NCBI GenBank assembly: GCA_963556695.1
Contig: CAUWAG010000003.1
Span: 2,790,001 to 2,854,000 of the forward strand
Direction: 5' to 3'
DNA length: 64,000 nucleotides
Origin: Anthostomella pinea
Lineage: Eukaryota > Ascomycota > Sordariomycetes > Xylariales > Xylariaceae
Positions within the stretch are counted from its first letter, which is position 1. Every line of letters begins with the position of its first letter. The position numbers and the translations under genes are program-made. A model generated the notes under the pieces. The model did no database searches and was not told the DNA's origin. It saw only the letters and a list, made by a program, of their open reading frames with translations. This document shows positions 32,108-44,120 of this stretch, piece by piece.

Positions 32108-34024
32108 GAGGTTGGGTCGCGGTCGCTCCTAGTGGATCAGTGCGAAGTCGCGGTTGATGTAGCCGGCTAGAGATGTGGCTCTGTGCCCGGTAGAGGCCAG
32201 CAATAGTTATTAAATCCCGGCCGAGGACGGTGATCCCGGTTGTGAAAGTTATCGCCTCGATCACCGTTTCCATCGAAACGACCACCTCTGTTACAATGAC
32301 CGAAGCCGTTATCATGGCTACGGCAGTGGCCAGGGCCCCCTCTGTTACTGGGTCCGCGAGAAGCATCCGAGGATCCCGAAAAGGGGGGCCGCAGGAGCAA
32401 AAGGGCTGTTGTATGCAGGTTGCTGGTACGGAGTCGGCTGATGGTGATTACCATGAGGAAGGCTTGTGCTCGCAGAGTGGTAAGGCCGTTGTTCAAACAC
32501 CATGAATGGCCACCGCAAGAAGCTGCCGCGGAAAGCCCCTCGATCTGCACCGGGTTCGTAACAGGAACTAGCCAAGTCAGCAACGATTCAGTCGAGATCA
32601 GAGATGCAACTTACTGTACGGACGCTTCAGTCAAGATATGCCGACCGCTAGCCACCGGGTAGCCCGAGTGACTTCATGATGCCGCCGCGTCGCAGGGTGC
32701 ACATTCAGCTTGTCTGCTGGGACCGGAGGCTCAAGCTGCTCAGCAAGTTATCTCCATAGACTCAAGCCAACCAGTTCCGCGATCGTCACAGGCATTCTTG
32801 ATACGTCCACGAGGGGTGGTGTTGGGCGTAACAATCAGTCCCGGCGTAGGAGTATGTCTTTCCCAGCTTCCTGTCCCTGTGTTGTCGCCATGATCGAAGG
32901 CAGGGTGACTCGCGGCTTCGACTCGACTGACCATCCTGCTCGGATAGTGGAGAAACCTTGCCTACAGGACCAAGCGACGTTAGCTTTAGCTCGGACTATA
33001 CACAGAGAAAGCATTCGAACCGACCATTGTCAATCACAATCGCGGCGTCACCACGGCAGGTCTGACGAGCGCGATACCACCAGCTTTCATGCCGCAAGTA
33101 TCTCGGCGTCATCTTAGAGGGTCGTGCACTCCGGCTTCTTCCCGCCTTTCTGGGGGATCGGTCGAGGGTTCAGGACGGCACTGGTAGTAGTCGTGTCAGC
33201 CTACTTATAGAAAGGCCACATGCTTTGACGGCGCACCGCCGTCGGCCGCCCAGAAATCGTATTCTACGCCAAGCGACGCCGAATAAAAGTTTCGGTATCT
33301 ATACGGCCGACATCGTGCCCCTGTGATGCCTCAATGGACACCATGTCGAGCAGGGACTTTGCTTGCCCGGCAAGTGTCATGACGATCCTATCATTGGCCA
33401 GTCAGCACCACCCGTGAGATAAAAGTGTGTCGAGGATTGAGGGTTACAGACCGGAACAGAATCAGCTCCCTTAGGACGGCAAGAGGATCAGTCCATCCCC
33501 AAAGTTTGCGCGGTGCGGATGTGGTGGCATGGGGTGATTTGCGTAGGGCAATTGGGGCGGGTAACTTATTGAAGCCGGGTCTCAGCATTCCATGTTTGGC
33601 GGCGGTTTATACCTGCACTTTTCAGGTACGACATGCGGCGTACCGAGACGTGTCCGCGGCCGAGGTCGATGTCTTAGTCCTAGATGAAGATAGGCGTCTT
33701 GGGACCCTGGGGCGCAGAGTACGTGGCTGCGCGGGCTTGAACTAGTCGACGGTGCTATTGTACGTGATAGGGTAAGCAAAGTCTAGGCTGAAGTCCTTTG
33801 CCAACTGTGTTTCGACGTAAGCGAAGGGTTGCCCACAGGCTTACAATTTTCGTGGTGGCATGAGTACAGTCCAGCTCAAAGCCCAAACAACGAACCTGGC
33901 CGATGATTGAAGAGGGCCCAGCCGTGTATACTGGCGATACCCGATGCTCATGGTCTGGACTGGTATTAGTATATCCACGGGACGGACGAACTTGAAGATC
34001 GCCCTGGCTCGCGATATTGTAACT
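32108..34024. other. Unassigned mosaic, glycine/asparagine-rich frame
   Basis: Minus-strand 32167-32583 includes a Gly/Asn/Arg-rich piece (RGGPGHCRSHDNGFGHCNRG) next to a Pro/Gln-rich one. From 32,650 to 34,020 I see no supported gene. Confidence 0.35.
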
Positions 34025-34654
34025 TCATGCGTCTGAGCTACTCGAATCGTCGTCCGAAGATGAGTCTGCCTCCAGCTTCTTAAGCTTGCGCATCAACCTG
34101 CGCATCTTCTTTTTCTTCTTCGTGCTGTCCTTGTCGTCTCTCTTCCGCTTCTTTGCTTCCTTCCGCTGGCGAAGATGCCCATCGAGCGATCGATAGTGCC
34201 ATCTTGATCGGTGGTGAGTTCATTAGCAACTGGGATCTCTTCAAGTTATCAGCCAGGTTCGTTGTTTAGCCTTTATTTCAGAATCGGACTGATCAATCAT
34301 TGCATTGCGCACTTCATCAGTTGTTCGACGATGCTGGTTCTCCATCCGTCGCACCGGATCTTGGTGGTGAGTGAGTAAGAAGGTATCTTGACAACATGGA
34401 GTAGTACTCAACCAAGGGAGGTGGTGGGATTCGGAGTTGTGCTCTTGAGATGGTGAAAACTTACGTGCATAATCCGCTTTGTCTTGAGGGTAAGCTTCGC
34501 GACGGTGCGCGGTAGCGACTTCAGTGGGAAGTTCCTCGACGGGGACGATCGCACAGTTTGACGAATTGCTGCCGAGGTCGTGACGACGTCGTCCGCGTCG
34601 ATGAGACGGCTGGGAGGTGAGACGATGTCGTATGCGATGGAGAGTATGTGGCAT
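34025..34654 (-). CDS. Hypothetical basic-tailed protein, partial
   Basis: A minus-strand reading ends at the TGA at 34025-34027. Its last part is a convincing nuclear-protein tail: RKEAKKRKRDDKDSTKKKKK, then MRRLMRKLKKLEADSSSDDD and a short serine run before the stop. Upstream, in other frames, lie NCAIVPVEELPTEVATAHRR (about 34,560) followed by a GTAAGT donor near 34,466, and RRTTDEVRNAMIDQSDSEIK. These can be joined by two introns, but I could not fix the acceptors or the start. The clean C terminus argues for a real, perhaps still expressed gene at the edge of the mosaic. No domain is recognised. Confidence 0.4.
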
Positions 34655-35068
34655 AATTACAGGGGAGACTTACGAAATGTATCTCAGAGAACACCTCGCG
34701 ATAAGGTACATGTCTTCGAGGACGAGGCTGCAGGTTACGAGGTCAAATCAAGGCTTTGTGCCTTGTTCCCTCAGGTCTATGTCAGTGCGTGAGAGGGTGG
34801 TGATGCCTCGACTTGAGTGAGTCCGCAGTGCTATAAACATACCAAACAAAAGGCTGCGTCTGTTGACATGCAGATGATGTGAGCTGTATGTTGGTAGAGA
34901 TCAACTGAAGGGACATTCTGAAGCCAAGCAGGCATGGAAAAGTGTTGAGATGTTGTGTTTGTTGAGAGTGAAGAAGAGAGATGATGGTGTGAAGAGGGAA
35001 AATGGTTGTGGGAAGAAGGAAGATGACGGGGTGGATGGGAGGAAAACTCGCATCCTCCCATGCTTTGC
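34655..35068. other. No gene; G/A-rich stretch
   Basis: Positions 34970-35050 are G/A-rich on the plus strand. No supported feature otherwise. Confidence 0.5.
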
Positions 35069-35107
35069 TTGAGGCAGCAGTTCAGGCTCGAGGCAGCAGT
35101 TCAGGAT
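35069..35107. repeat. Tandem 19-bp repeat, two units
   Basis: The unit GAGGCAGCAGTTCAGG plus three variable bases occurs twice in tandem. Confidence 0.85.
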
Positions 35108-36779
35108 ATTATTGTGTGAATTCGAAATACCATCTAGATACACTGGTGCCCATCAGGCACTCGAAAAGATCACGTCTTTGTGAATGCTGTTGTTCCATGC
35201 CCTCGTTCCAAGCCGCACGGCTGCTCGACCTACGCGTGACTGGGCCTCCTCCAGCTGCGATCATGAGTCTGGGACTCATCGACGGCTTGATATGGGATCT
35301 TGCTGTGGCTTGAGGCGTGGTTCGTCAGCTGGGAGGAGCTCGTCAGCCGGGACGGGGGACCATCGATTCGCAGGCTCTTGAGAAGAGACGGAGGCGATCT
35401 GGCGATGTCGGTTTACCTGTACTAGATAGTGGTAAGCCAGGAAGAACGTGTAAGTGAGTCGCCGACATCTAGATACAGACTAGTACAGTCTCCAGTCGCA
35501 TCGCCGATGAGGAACGCCTCGCTGATGAGGAAGAAACCAGACGTTATAGTTCAGATGAGCTATCCAAGTGTCTATCCAATATATGTCGCCGACTAGCTGC
35601 ATTCGCGCGCATGGTCAAAGCCCCTGGGAGCTCGGCCGATTCGTACCGTTGTCTGCTTGAAAGGGAAGTGGCTGATGAGGAAGCTGCGCATAGAGGTGGC
35701 TAAAGGGCCGGGCAGTCAAGGGGGAGCTTAGACGTTCTGCATTATCCTGAAGATGGGAGTTGCCGATGAGCTAGGTTCATACTCAAGGTCAAAGCCGCCA
35801 GCTTGAGGAGGGGGAGCTTGGACGGTTCGTGTTCCTCGGCTAGGTCCAATGTCGACTCCAGACTATCTGCAGGGAACCATGACCCCTAGGTGAGTACTGT
35901 ACTGTCTGCTTGGAAACGGAGGTCGCCAATTAGCAAGGCGTGCATGAGAAGGGCTAGCCAGTAAAAGGGGAGGGGAGCAAGCTCAGACGTTTTCTGCATT
36001 GCCCTCCAGGTCAAAGAGCCCTCGTAGAAAGGAGGATCAAGAAGGTGTGCCCCAGAGGGCCAAGCCCGCCTCACTTAATGAGGGGATGCACGCTTAGACG
36101 ATTTACATCGGACGATCTGATTCGGATGAGGTACCTAAGATGTCTAGGTATGGAGGTGGGCTGCAAGGGGAATACAACGATGTTGAGACGACGGGTGGAC
36201 GATGACTGAGAGAGTATGACGCGGGCGGAACGTCATGAAACTTATTCTGAACTGTGACCAAGGCCGTCAGGCACAGTGGGATAAAGGGCGACATTGGCAG
36301 ATATATGCCAGTAGCTTCTTGCGATAGAGGTAGCTTTATAGCAAGGCGACCGCTCATAGGACCCCAGGCGTCCTGTTTGGCGATGGACAGCACCAAATAG
36401 TTTGTGTCTGACATGTTCTTCTGTTACTTGTAGATAACATTGGATGTGAGTTTAATACCGCGACGGTGACAAGCACGGTCGCGGGACCTCACGTGATGAG
36501 GGGTGACAGCAGCCGTGATCACCAATGCCAGTAAAATCTGCAGAATTTCACCTGAACGCCAGCCTGGTCACAGCGCCCTGTATGATGAGAGGAGATCGAA
36601 TGACTGGATCTTCATTAGGATCAATGAAGGAAGCTAGGTATTGAGTACCCAAGTGCCTACGAGTGTACAAGGGCAAACAAGGCACCCCTTTGATAGGTGC
36701 CACGTCAGACTATCCTATCTACGTCTAGAAAAAGAGTCAGAAACAAACCCATCCCAACAAACAGCTGGAGGCAATTGGC
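35108..36779. other. Gene-free transition zone with a duplicated segment of about 120 bp
   Basis: Two diverged copies, about 35650-35765 and 35905-36015, share GTCTGCTTG-AAA, GGGCTAGCC/GGGCCGGGC, GGGGAGC and CAGACGTTT/TAGACGTTC-TGCATT-CC. I see no coding region. This is also the 3' flank of the malic enzyme gene. Confidence 0.5.
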
Positions 36780-39058
36780 TCATTGACCCGTGACGCGCTC
36801 CTTCGCCTTCTCCAAGCTCCCAACGACCTTCAGCTCAGCCTTGGCCGTCCTGCTAGCTCCCTCGGGATCAACACGCTTCAGCGGTCGATAGACCGGGTTC
36901 CACATCTGCTCACGAATCCACTCATCCAGTTCCGCCTTGTCGGTAGGGATGTCCTTCTCAGTAGCCTTGCCCTCCCCAACAGCAGCCAAGATGACCTCCC
37001 GAGCAACTCGGACGGAGACGTCTCTAACGTCTTCGACGCCGGGCAGCAGCGGAGCGGTGTCGTCTTTCAACGCGGGACTGAGGTCTGCAACACCTCGGAC
37101 CGCTGCGACGAGCATCTTGTCTGTGAGCAGCGATGCGCGGCAGAGCACTGACCCGAGGCCTATACCCGGAAAGACGACCGAGTTGTTGCATTCGGCAACC
37201 TCTATCTCGATTTCCTTTCCGTCAGAACCCCATGGGCCTTTCACTGGATCGAAGGGAGAGCCCGTAGCCACGAGGGCTCTGCCATCGGTCCATTTCAGAA
37301 TGTCCTCTGGTACCGCCTCATGTAGTCTGGTGGGGTTCGATAGAGGGAGGATCACGGGGCGTTTGGTATGTTCTGCCATGGCCTTGACGATTTCCTCCGT
37401 GAAGGCTTTCGGTACAGTGGAAGTTCCAATCAAAACATTTGGGTGGACCTCCTTGATGACCGAAAGTAGGGAGTTCTCCATTCCATTCGACTCGGACGCA
37501 TCTTTGGCGTAGATCTCTTGGCCGTGGTTTAGCTCGGTTTTGGTGGTGAGTAGTCCGGGCTTGTCGACGAGCCTGTTATGTCATCAGTTGTGTTTCCGCG
37601 ACGAATCAAGGTGGCAGGAGCTCCTGCCAGCACACGCCACGTCGATATGTGTTCATCTACTTACCAGATTTGCTTTGCCGCCTCCTCCTTGCCAATGCCC
37701 TTCTCCGCGGCAATAGCATCGCGGACCTGATCGGCGATACCCACTCCAGCGGTGCCTGCACCGAAGATGACCAACTTGAGGTCCTGGAGCTTTTGTTGAC
37801 TGACGTGTAGTCCAGCCATGATGGCCGCTAGCGTTACACATCCAGTGCCCTGAACGTCATCATTGAAGCAAGGTATCTTCGGGCGGTAAAGATCCAAGAT
37901 GCGGCGTGCTGTGTTACGGAATCAGCTCGGACGACCTCGTGGAAAGCTGCTTCGAGCCACATACCATTCGTTAAGCCGAAATCCTCAAAGTGGATGTACG
38001 CATGAGGAAAGAGCTTGCGGGCTGATTGAACGAATTCATCGACGAACTTGTCATACTTCTCGCCGCGCACTCTCTTCTGCCGAAGACCCAGATATAGGTC
38101 ATCGTCGAGCAGCTTCTCGTTGTTCGTTCCGCAATCTAGCACCACCGGGAGTGTCCTGTTGGGGTGTATACCGGCACACAACGTGGTGAGTACAAGCTTG
38201 GCCACCGAGATGAGGATTCCTCCTGCTCCTTGGTCTCCAATTCCTAGGATCTCTTCGCCATCTGTTATTGGTAAGCAGGTGCATAAAGGCTCCAGGTGAT
38301 AGGTATTGGCCGTGTTCCGCCGATCGGTTTATGCTCACCTGAGACGACAATGTAGTCAATGTCTTCCGGGTTACCCCACTGTGACAGATCGTGAGAGACC
38401 CTGTCAACGTCATTGATGTTGAGGAAGCAACCTTCTGGTCGTCGGAAGAGGCGAGAGAAATTCTGGATCGCATCGCCCTCTGTAGGCGTGTAGACTACGC
38501 TGAACATTTCCTTCATATGATCCTGCAGGAGCTGCAAGGTGTCAATACAACGGCTTGCATGTGAGACAGCTTGCGGGCGGTGAGGCCTGATCAATGAAAC
38601 TGTCAAGGACACTGGTTTGAGGGCCTGGCATGAGAGCAGTATAGAGGCGGCCTCACCTTGAAGTACAAGACCAGATTCTGGTCCTTCAACGAAGTCAAGA
38701 AGGTGTTCTTGGCAAGGTCGTCTTTCCTAGAGGAGTACTGTTCGTATGCACGCTTGGTCTGCTGCTCGAGAGACTGGACGCTCTGCGGCAGCAAGCCAGT
38801 GAGGTTGAAGGCATGGCGCTCCTCCGTCGAGTGGGCGGAACCGTGATTGAGGTATGGGGTATTGAGCAGCTCAGTTCCCTGGACGGCACATTCGACAGGG
38901 CCGCTGGTGCTCAATGGCAGGTGGGAGAACTTGGACTTGGATTTGGAATCCGACGACATCTTCAAAGAGCACACAGAGGTAAAGGCCTTAAAAGGTATGG
39001 TTTGGCGGGTGAGGCGTCGAGATGTCAAGGTTCGCCAGAGCGGGTGGTAACGATGCAT
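36780..39058 (-). CDS. NAD(P)-dependent malic enzyme, mitochondrial
   Basis: Oxidatively decarboxylates malate to pyruvate with reduction of NAD(P), probably in the mitochondrial matrix. The model is complement(36780-37572, 37665-37908, 37965-38261, 38339-38531, 38657-39058), five exons, 642 residues, all with GT-AG introns of 56-125 nt. The first 35 residues (MHRYHPLWRTLTSRRLTRQT onward) are basic and lack acid residues, fitting an import signal. Then follow the malic signature YTPTEGDAIQNFSRLFRRPE, GEEILGIGDQGAGGI, DCGTNNEKLLDD, EDFGLTNARRILDLYR with FNDDVQGTG, the Rossmann loop VIFGAGTAGVGIAD, PLSNPTRLHEA, ATGSPFDPV and NNSVVFPGIGLG. The length fits fungal NAD-malic enzymes. It is divergent from the membrane protein gene at 40430, with 1.4 kb between the starts. 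NAD versus NADP preference cannot be read with certainty. Confidence 0.93.
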
Positions 39059-40429
39059 TGAGAGGGCATGGAGATAAATAGCACGAGACTACCGAGGACG
39101 GACGAAGTCTTCCCAGGTCAATACCCACAACTGGACTGGCCCGGCTGGTCGACGAGAGACTCCCAAATCGATAGCTTGACATGCCTTGGCAGAGATTGAC
39201 GATTGCGGAATCCAGAACCCAGATCTACAGGTGTGAAGCACGTGGAGTGACGTAGCTGACACCTCACTGCAAACAACCCGGTCGACATCTTCGGCGGCAT
39301 AGTGGGGGGTATTCGGGGTTATCACGTCGGGTCTTGGAAGCGCATAGCCGGACGAACTTTAGAGGCTGACTGAATACACGCGGACCGCCCTCGTTGGATC
39401 ATATTGTGGATTGGAGAGTAGGTGATCGTGATACGTATGGATATGATGTTGGTACTTATGATGAGGTAGAGAGTGGTATGTAGGAGCGCTTGGAGCCTCG
39501 CCCATGTGGTGAGTGTAGTAGTGATAAACACCGATGAGGGAGGACTATGATGGTCCATTGTGATTCGTTCTTGCAGCGTTTGGGATACGGCATAACACGA
39601 GGTCATTCCGCCCTTGTGAATCACCTAGCCATCTTAGAGCCCCAACACAAGACGTGTCGCGGCAGCAAGATCTTTCAGATGAAGACTCGTGGGTGGTTCG
39701 AGTGGCCGGAGTTAGGAATGCTGCGATGACAGTCGGAGAAAGAGACAAGTGACAGGAGAGATAGATGAATAGAACTATACATATACCTACGTCTTATCTT
39801 CGCATATGCACAAAAGATACTAGCTGAGCGACGGTGTCCATTGGGTCTCAATGCTCACAGCAACTGTGCGTGGTACGATGGTATTTGATGAAGTTGAAAG
39901 CCACGAGGAGAATTCACTCTTGAGAAATTTTTACTCGTAGCAGTGACGCACGGGCCAGCGAGCGTGGAATACCACGGAACTCGGTTACCGACGGCCGGTG
40001 GATGGGGGGAGACTTCGAGATCACGGTACGCCACAGTGGCTTGCGCACCATTCAATGCATGTAGTCTCCCCTTGCGATATATACGCCCTCTTGTGCCTTG
40101 TGGTAGCGGTATCCAGAATAAGGACCAGGGTCACGAATGGTGGCTATTGGTCTGTATTCTGGAAGTTGCTTGATTGAAAGAAGGGATGGGTGGTGTCCCC
40201 ATCCCAGAAGTAGCTATCATCCCAGTTGGGTACGAATCTGGTACAAACGGGTACCAGTTGGGCTCCAAGGTACCTTGTACCCTGGTCCGTGACCCATCCG
40301 TCATTGTGGCTGGAAAATGGGTTGAGGAGCCACACTCTATCGTTAAGTGAGCTTCTCTGACTGTTTTTTTTTGTAAGCTACTTCCTCGCTGTAATTCAGA
40401 AATTTCGCAGTATCCTAGGTCTTGAGAAG
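39059..40429. promoter_or_regulatory. Divergent intergenic region
   Basis: This 1.37-kb gap lies between the start codons of the malic enzyme (minus) and the membrane protein (plus) and must carry both promoters. It contains no convincing gene. Near 40024-40060 it holds, inverted, a relative of the QATVAF module of the mosaic. I cannot identify specific factor sites. Confidence 0.5.
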
Positions 40430-41117
40430 ATGGATACTTACACCACCGCATCGCAGGGCCCTGGGCTTCAGTCACACAGCAGCCAACGCTCTCGCGGGCC
40501 GCGAGTCGCGGCCGTCGGCGCATCCATCGCGCTGGTGGTCGTATACTTCTTCTTCGCCTGGCTGAGCGACCACACGAGCCAGCGCGGCCTGACAGTCATT
40601 CATGCTCAAGCCTGCTTCCTGCTCACGCTGATCGTAGCGCGGCAAGTGCAGCACCTGGACGGTCTTGGTCGCCGGACTCGCTGGGGCCTGTGGACGCTCG
40701 GGAATTCGTTTGCGGTCGGGTACCATCCCGTACATAACTCATGGGGTGCAACTGAACTGTCGCGAGCCGGTAAACGAAGCATCACTATCGCCATGTTTGT
40801 GATGAGTGCCATGAGTGGGTTGATGGTGGAACGCGGTAACTACTTCCAAGGCGACGGACGATGCTCCATCGTAAGTTGACCAGTCTTGCTCATCCTCTTC
40901 CGTGCTACAGTAGGCTTCCTGAGTAGTGGGCTTGCGTCTAGAGACGCTATCATCGAGAAGGTATAACACTGGGCTTCGGACACAAATTATCATGGTAGCA
41001 CTTGGTATACTCATCGCCATCATCCAAGAGGCTATCTGTATTCTACACAACCGTCAGGTCCGCTCAGGGAAAGTTGAAGCCGAAGACGGCTCGCCTGCCT
41101 CCTTTTACGTGCCCTGA
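40430..41117 (+). CDS. Small multi-pass membrane protein, function unknown
   Basis: Exon 1 starts at ATG 40430 and encodes about 147 residues. A soluble N terminus with SRGPRVAAVG leads into a hydrophobic helix (ASIALVVVYFFFAWL), then another (AQACFLLTLIVARQ) and a third (ITIAMFVMSAMSGLMV). A GTAAGT donor at 40871 ends the exon. A second open part (to TGA 41115-41117) adds a helix, IIMVALGILIAIIQEAICIL, and a charged tail. The acceptor is uncertain: the phase fits an acceptor ending at 40943, which has a weak GAG, while the better CAG at 40910 leads straight into a stop. The gene ends 46 bp from the stop of the convergent monooxygenase gene. I recognise no family. Confidence 0.6.
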
Positions 41118-41163
41118 GTGTTAGATAACCAAGCACAATGGTATTCCTTGGCATATGCTGCCT

Positions 41164-43358
41164 TCACATGTAGGGTGCCAGGTTTCCCATGCCGTCCTGA
41201 TCCGATACGGCTGTCCCATTCCCAAGGCAGCGAAACCGGTTGCGGGACCACCATGTGAAATCGAAGTTCTCACCGTTGAAACCTATCTCTTCCAGGGCGT
41301 TCTTGAAGTGCACTAGCATCTAGGGTTAACTATCTCCGCCTCAAGTCTTACTTTGAAATGGACAAAACTCGCGCCGCGTGATTCGGTATCGGAAGCCGAG
41401 CCCCTCAAAGCAGGCCGTATGGGGGACCAGGGTCGTAGAGAGGGGATGTAAGTAATCTAGAGACTGCTTACTGATGGACCCTGGGTAGAGAGCCGTTATC
41501 TTCCCGAGTCTCTTTCCGTTCTTGTAGAACGAGCGACAGTCCCCAGACCATACCGAGCGCCTAAGCAGCTCTTGTGCGAACTCGTTGAAGTCGGAAACAG
41601 CATCCTTCTTCACACAGACAGTTCTAAAGTTCCCATGATTAGCATGATCGGTCAATCATAAAACTGAAGAGGGGCGAGAACTCACTTGATGTCCTGGCGA
41701 CTCATCCGCCTGATCCACTTCGTGATGTAGTCCGTCATCCAGCACATCGCGCCCAACACTGTTCCATGGGAAAGGGGCATGTTCGGTCCAGTCACCATGA
41801 AATAGTTCGGCATATCGTCGACCTGGGCACCGAGGAAAGCTTCAGGGTCGCCCCTCCATTTCTCTTCGAGCGTGACCCCATTGCGGCCGGTTAGTTTCCA
41901 TTGCGGAATGTAGGAACCGACGAACCCGGTTGCGCAGACGATGAGGTCGAATTCTTCCACTCCAGTGGAAGTTTTGATTCCCTTCTCCGTGATGCACTCG
42001 ATAGCCTCCCAGCTGTCCCTGCAGTTTGGCTGCTGCAAGGCTTCCAGGTAGCCGTCTCCCGGCGTGATGCGACGACAGCCGGCGTGGAAGGGAGGTGACA
42101 TTCTCTTCTCTAGTTGCGGGTCGGACATCAAAGACTGGTGCATGCGCTCTCTATTGGCGCCTTCAAAGCCATGCTGGAATGGATGGTCGAGCACCATGGC
42201 GAAGAAGAACCCGTTCAGCCTTCAAAGCCGGTCAATACGGTACATACCCAATGACTCAGGATCGAGGGCCAACTCACGCTTGTTCTAGCTTCTGCCGATA
42301 CTCGAAGAATGCCTTGGGATCGTTTTTCCAGATTTTCCTTTGCTCCTCAGGGTATTTGAAACTAGAGGTCTCGGGTGCCTTATCCACCAAGAAGTTCACC
42401 GCGATCCAGGTCGGGTTCCGGATGTAATTGACCAGTTTCTCGACCTTGGGTTGCATCGTTGCCACTGCTTGGATACCCGAGGCGCCATTGCCTATCACAG
42501 CCACCTTTTTGCCTTCCCATTCGTATGAGTTATCCCTGCATGTTGTCAGAGCATGGCCCGAAGTTGCAAGGTTCGTACAAACTTACCATCCCGCAGTGTG
42601 CACCAGTTTCCCCTTGAAATCTTTCAGCCCCTTGATGTCTGGCCATTCCCAGTTGCTGGTCTCAATCAGCTCACCCGATGTATGGTATCGTGCGCATTTA
42701 CCTACTTGAGAAATCCAGTAGCGTTGATGAGGACATCGGCCTCGTCCTCCATCACCTTGCCATCATGCTCGAGCTTGATCTTCCACTTGCCCGAGTCTTC
42801 GTCCCAGATGGTTTCTAGGATCTTGGTGTTGAGCTGCAGGTTTTTATTCAGGCCGTACTTCTCAGTGGTTCGCTTGATATACGCGAGGATCTCTTGCTGG
42901 CCAACGTAGAAGCCACTCCAGTCCGGATTCGGCTCGAATGGGAAGATATAGCCATCTTGACTCATCAGATCTCTTAAGCAGGGGATGACACATTGGAGGC
43001 CGACTCACGTGCTGGAATATCACATGCGGCACCGGGACTACAGAGATAGGTATCAGTTTTGCCCCCCTGTCTGTTTCTGACTACCTTTAAAGTCTCTCAT
43101 ACGGCAGCACGAGGCAGACAAGGAGTTCTCTTACTAGGTGTTTTCAAACCATGTCCCTCCGACATCAGAATTATGGTCATAGATCGCAAGGTCGAGCTCG
43201 TCCTCCAGCTTCAGATCGTGTTGAATCTTGTACGCGACCATCAAGCCTGAGAACCCTGCGCCGATGCAGACGACGCGCATCTTTCTGGTTGGGGTAAAGG
43301 CCGGCTGCTCCAACAGCGGCTCCCAGTTGGGGGCATGACCATTGGTCGCACTATCCAT
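41164..43358 (-). CDS. Baeyer-Villiger-type flavin monooxygenase
   Basis: Uses FAD and NADPH to insert oxygen next to a ketone or to oxidise a related substrate, often in secondary metabolism or steroid/cyclic ketone breakdown. The model is complement(41164-41312, 41472-41623, 41686-42219, 42278-42535, 42587-42655, 42706-42955, 43009-43037, 43135-43358), eight exons, 554 residues, introns 50-159 nt, with frame kept throughout. Visible motifs in order: FAD Rossmann GAGFSG near residue 33, VGGTWFENTYPGAACD, FEPNPDWSG, the Baeyer-Villiger fingerprint FKGKLVHTAGW (F-x-G-x-x-x-H-x-x-x-W, about residues 178-190), the NADP Rossmann VAVIGNGASGIQ, VCATGF, ITALYPGS and a C-terminal WWSRNRFRCLGNG. Exon 2 is only 29 nt. 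The substrate is unknown. No secondary-metabolite backbone gene is nearby. Confidence 0.92.
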
Positions 43359-44120
43359 GTCTCGTGAGGGGTTGCTATGGTGTCAAAGAACGACTCAGGA
43401 TCTGTGTACTTGGTCTAGAGGAAGGGTGGCTTGCCAAACTTGCGCGGAATCGAGTTCAATAAGAGGTGCTGGTACTTAAGGGGACCCCTATCTGGTTGTG
43501 TCTCATGGGTTGGAATGAGACAAGAATGCAGAAGACGCGGCCTCGCAGCTCCACTTTGCGACGATAGAGGAAGGTGTTTCGTCCCCCCTGAGACGACGTG
43601 GGCCTGATGAACATCCCCAGCCATTTCCATCTCGGTAGTTTGCTACACTTGCTGAACGAATGAAGGGTAAGCAAGAAGCGCCGTTGGCGTGTGACGTTGC
43701 AAAGAACGTGGCCGGCCCTTCTCGGTAGACGAGAGGGGTTCGCGGGCTGAATGGGGGTCAGATAGCATATCTCCATCCTCCAGCTCTTCAAGTGGATGAT
43801 GGTGCAACGTCGAGGTTTCAAGTGGCAGGCCCGGCAGGCATCTCGAACTTGAACCACAGAGACGGTAACGAAGTCGCATTATAGCTTGCATTGGGGAAGG
43901 TGTCCGTCTGTTCCACCTCACCAATACATCTTACCATCTTGGCGGGCCCGGGCCCATATAGGCGGGAGATTGGAATCTGTACCACACCGCTTCTCATCAC
44001 TTCTGGTTGGATTGAAGACGATCTGCTTCGTGGCGATGCGATATGTTTTCTGAATAGCGGCCGGCATCATTTAGGGGGGGGATGTTTTTCAAAACCTCGC
44101 TCTCATGCGACATGCCGAGG
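43359..44120. other. Upstream region of the monooxygenase, no gene
   Basis: Open frames are short and unconvincing. This is the promoter side of the monooxygenase gene up to the edge of the transposon. Confidence 0.5.

Larger units (their letters stand above)
1..34020. other. Mosaic of gene fragments and shuffled repeat modules
   Basis: No continuous gene model holds in this stretch. It is a patchwork of short coding-like pieces, mostly readable on the minus strand, each ending abruptly in unrelated sequence. Recognisable pieces come from at least eight unrelated housekeeping or regulatory genes, and some keep GT-AG introns. Several modules of 50-130 bp occur twice or three times in different surroundings. 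Base composition looks moderate, not the strongly AT-rich state of heavily RIP-mutated fungal repeats. Individual pieces are listed separately. That this is a product of fragment capture and reshuffling is inference; a misassembly is the main alternative. Confidence 0.7.

Noticed and set aside
1..34020. Starship-type giant transposon cargo
   Set aside because: I see no tyrosine recombinase (DUF3435) captain gene or any of the usual accessory genes in the window, so there is no positive evidence.
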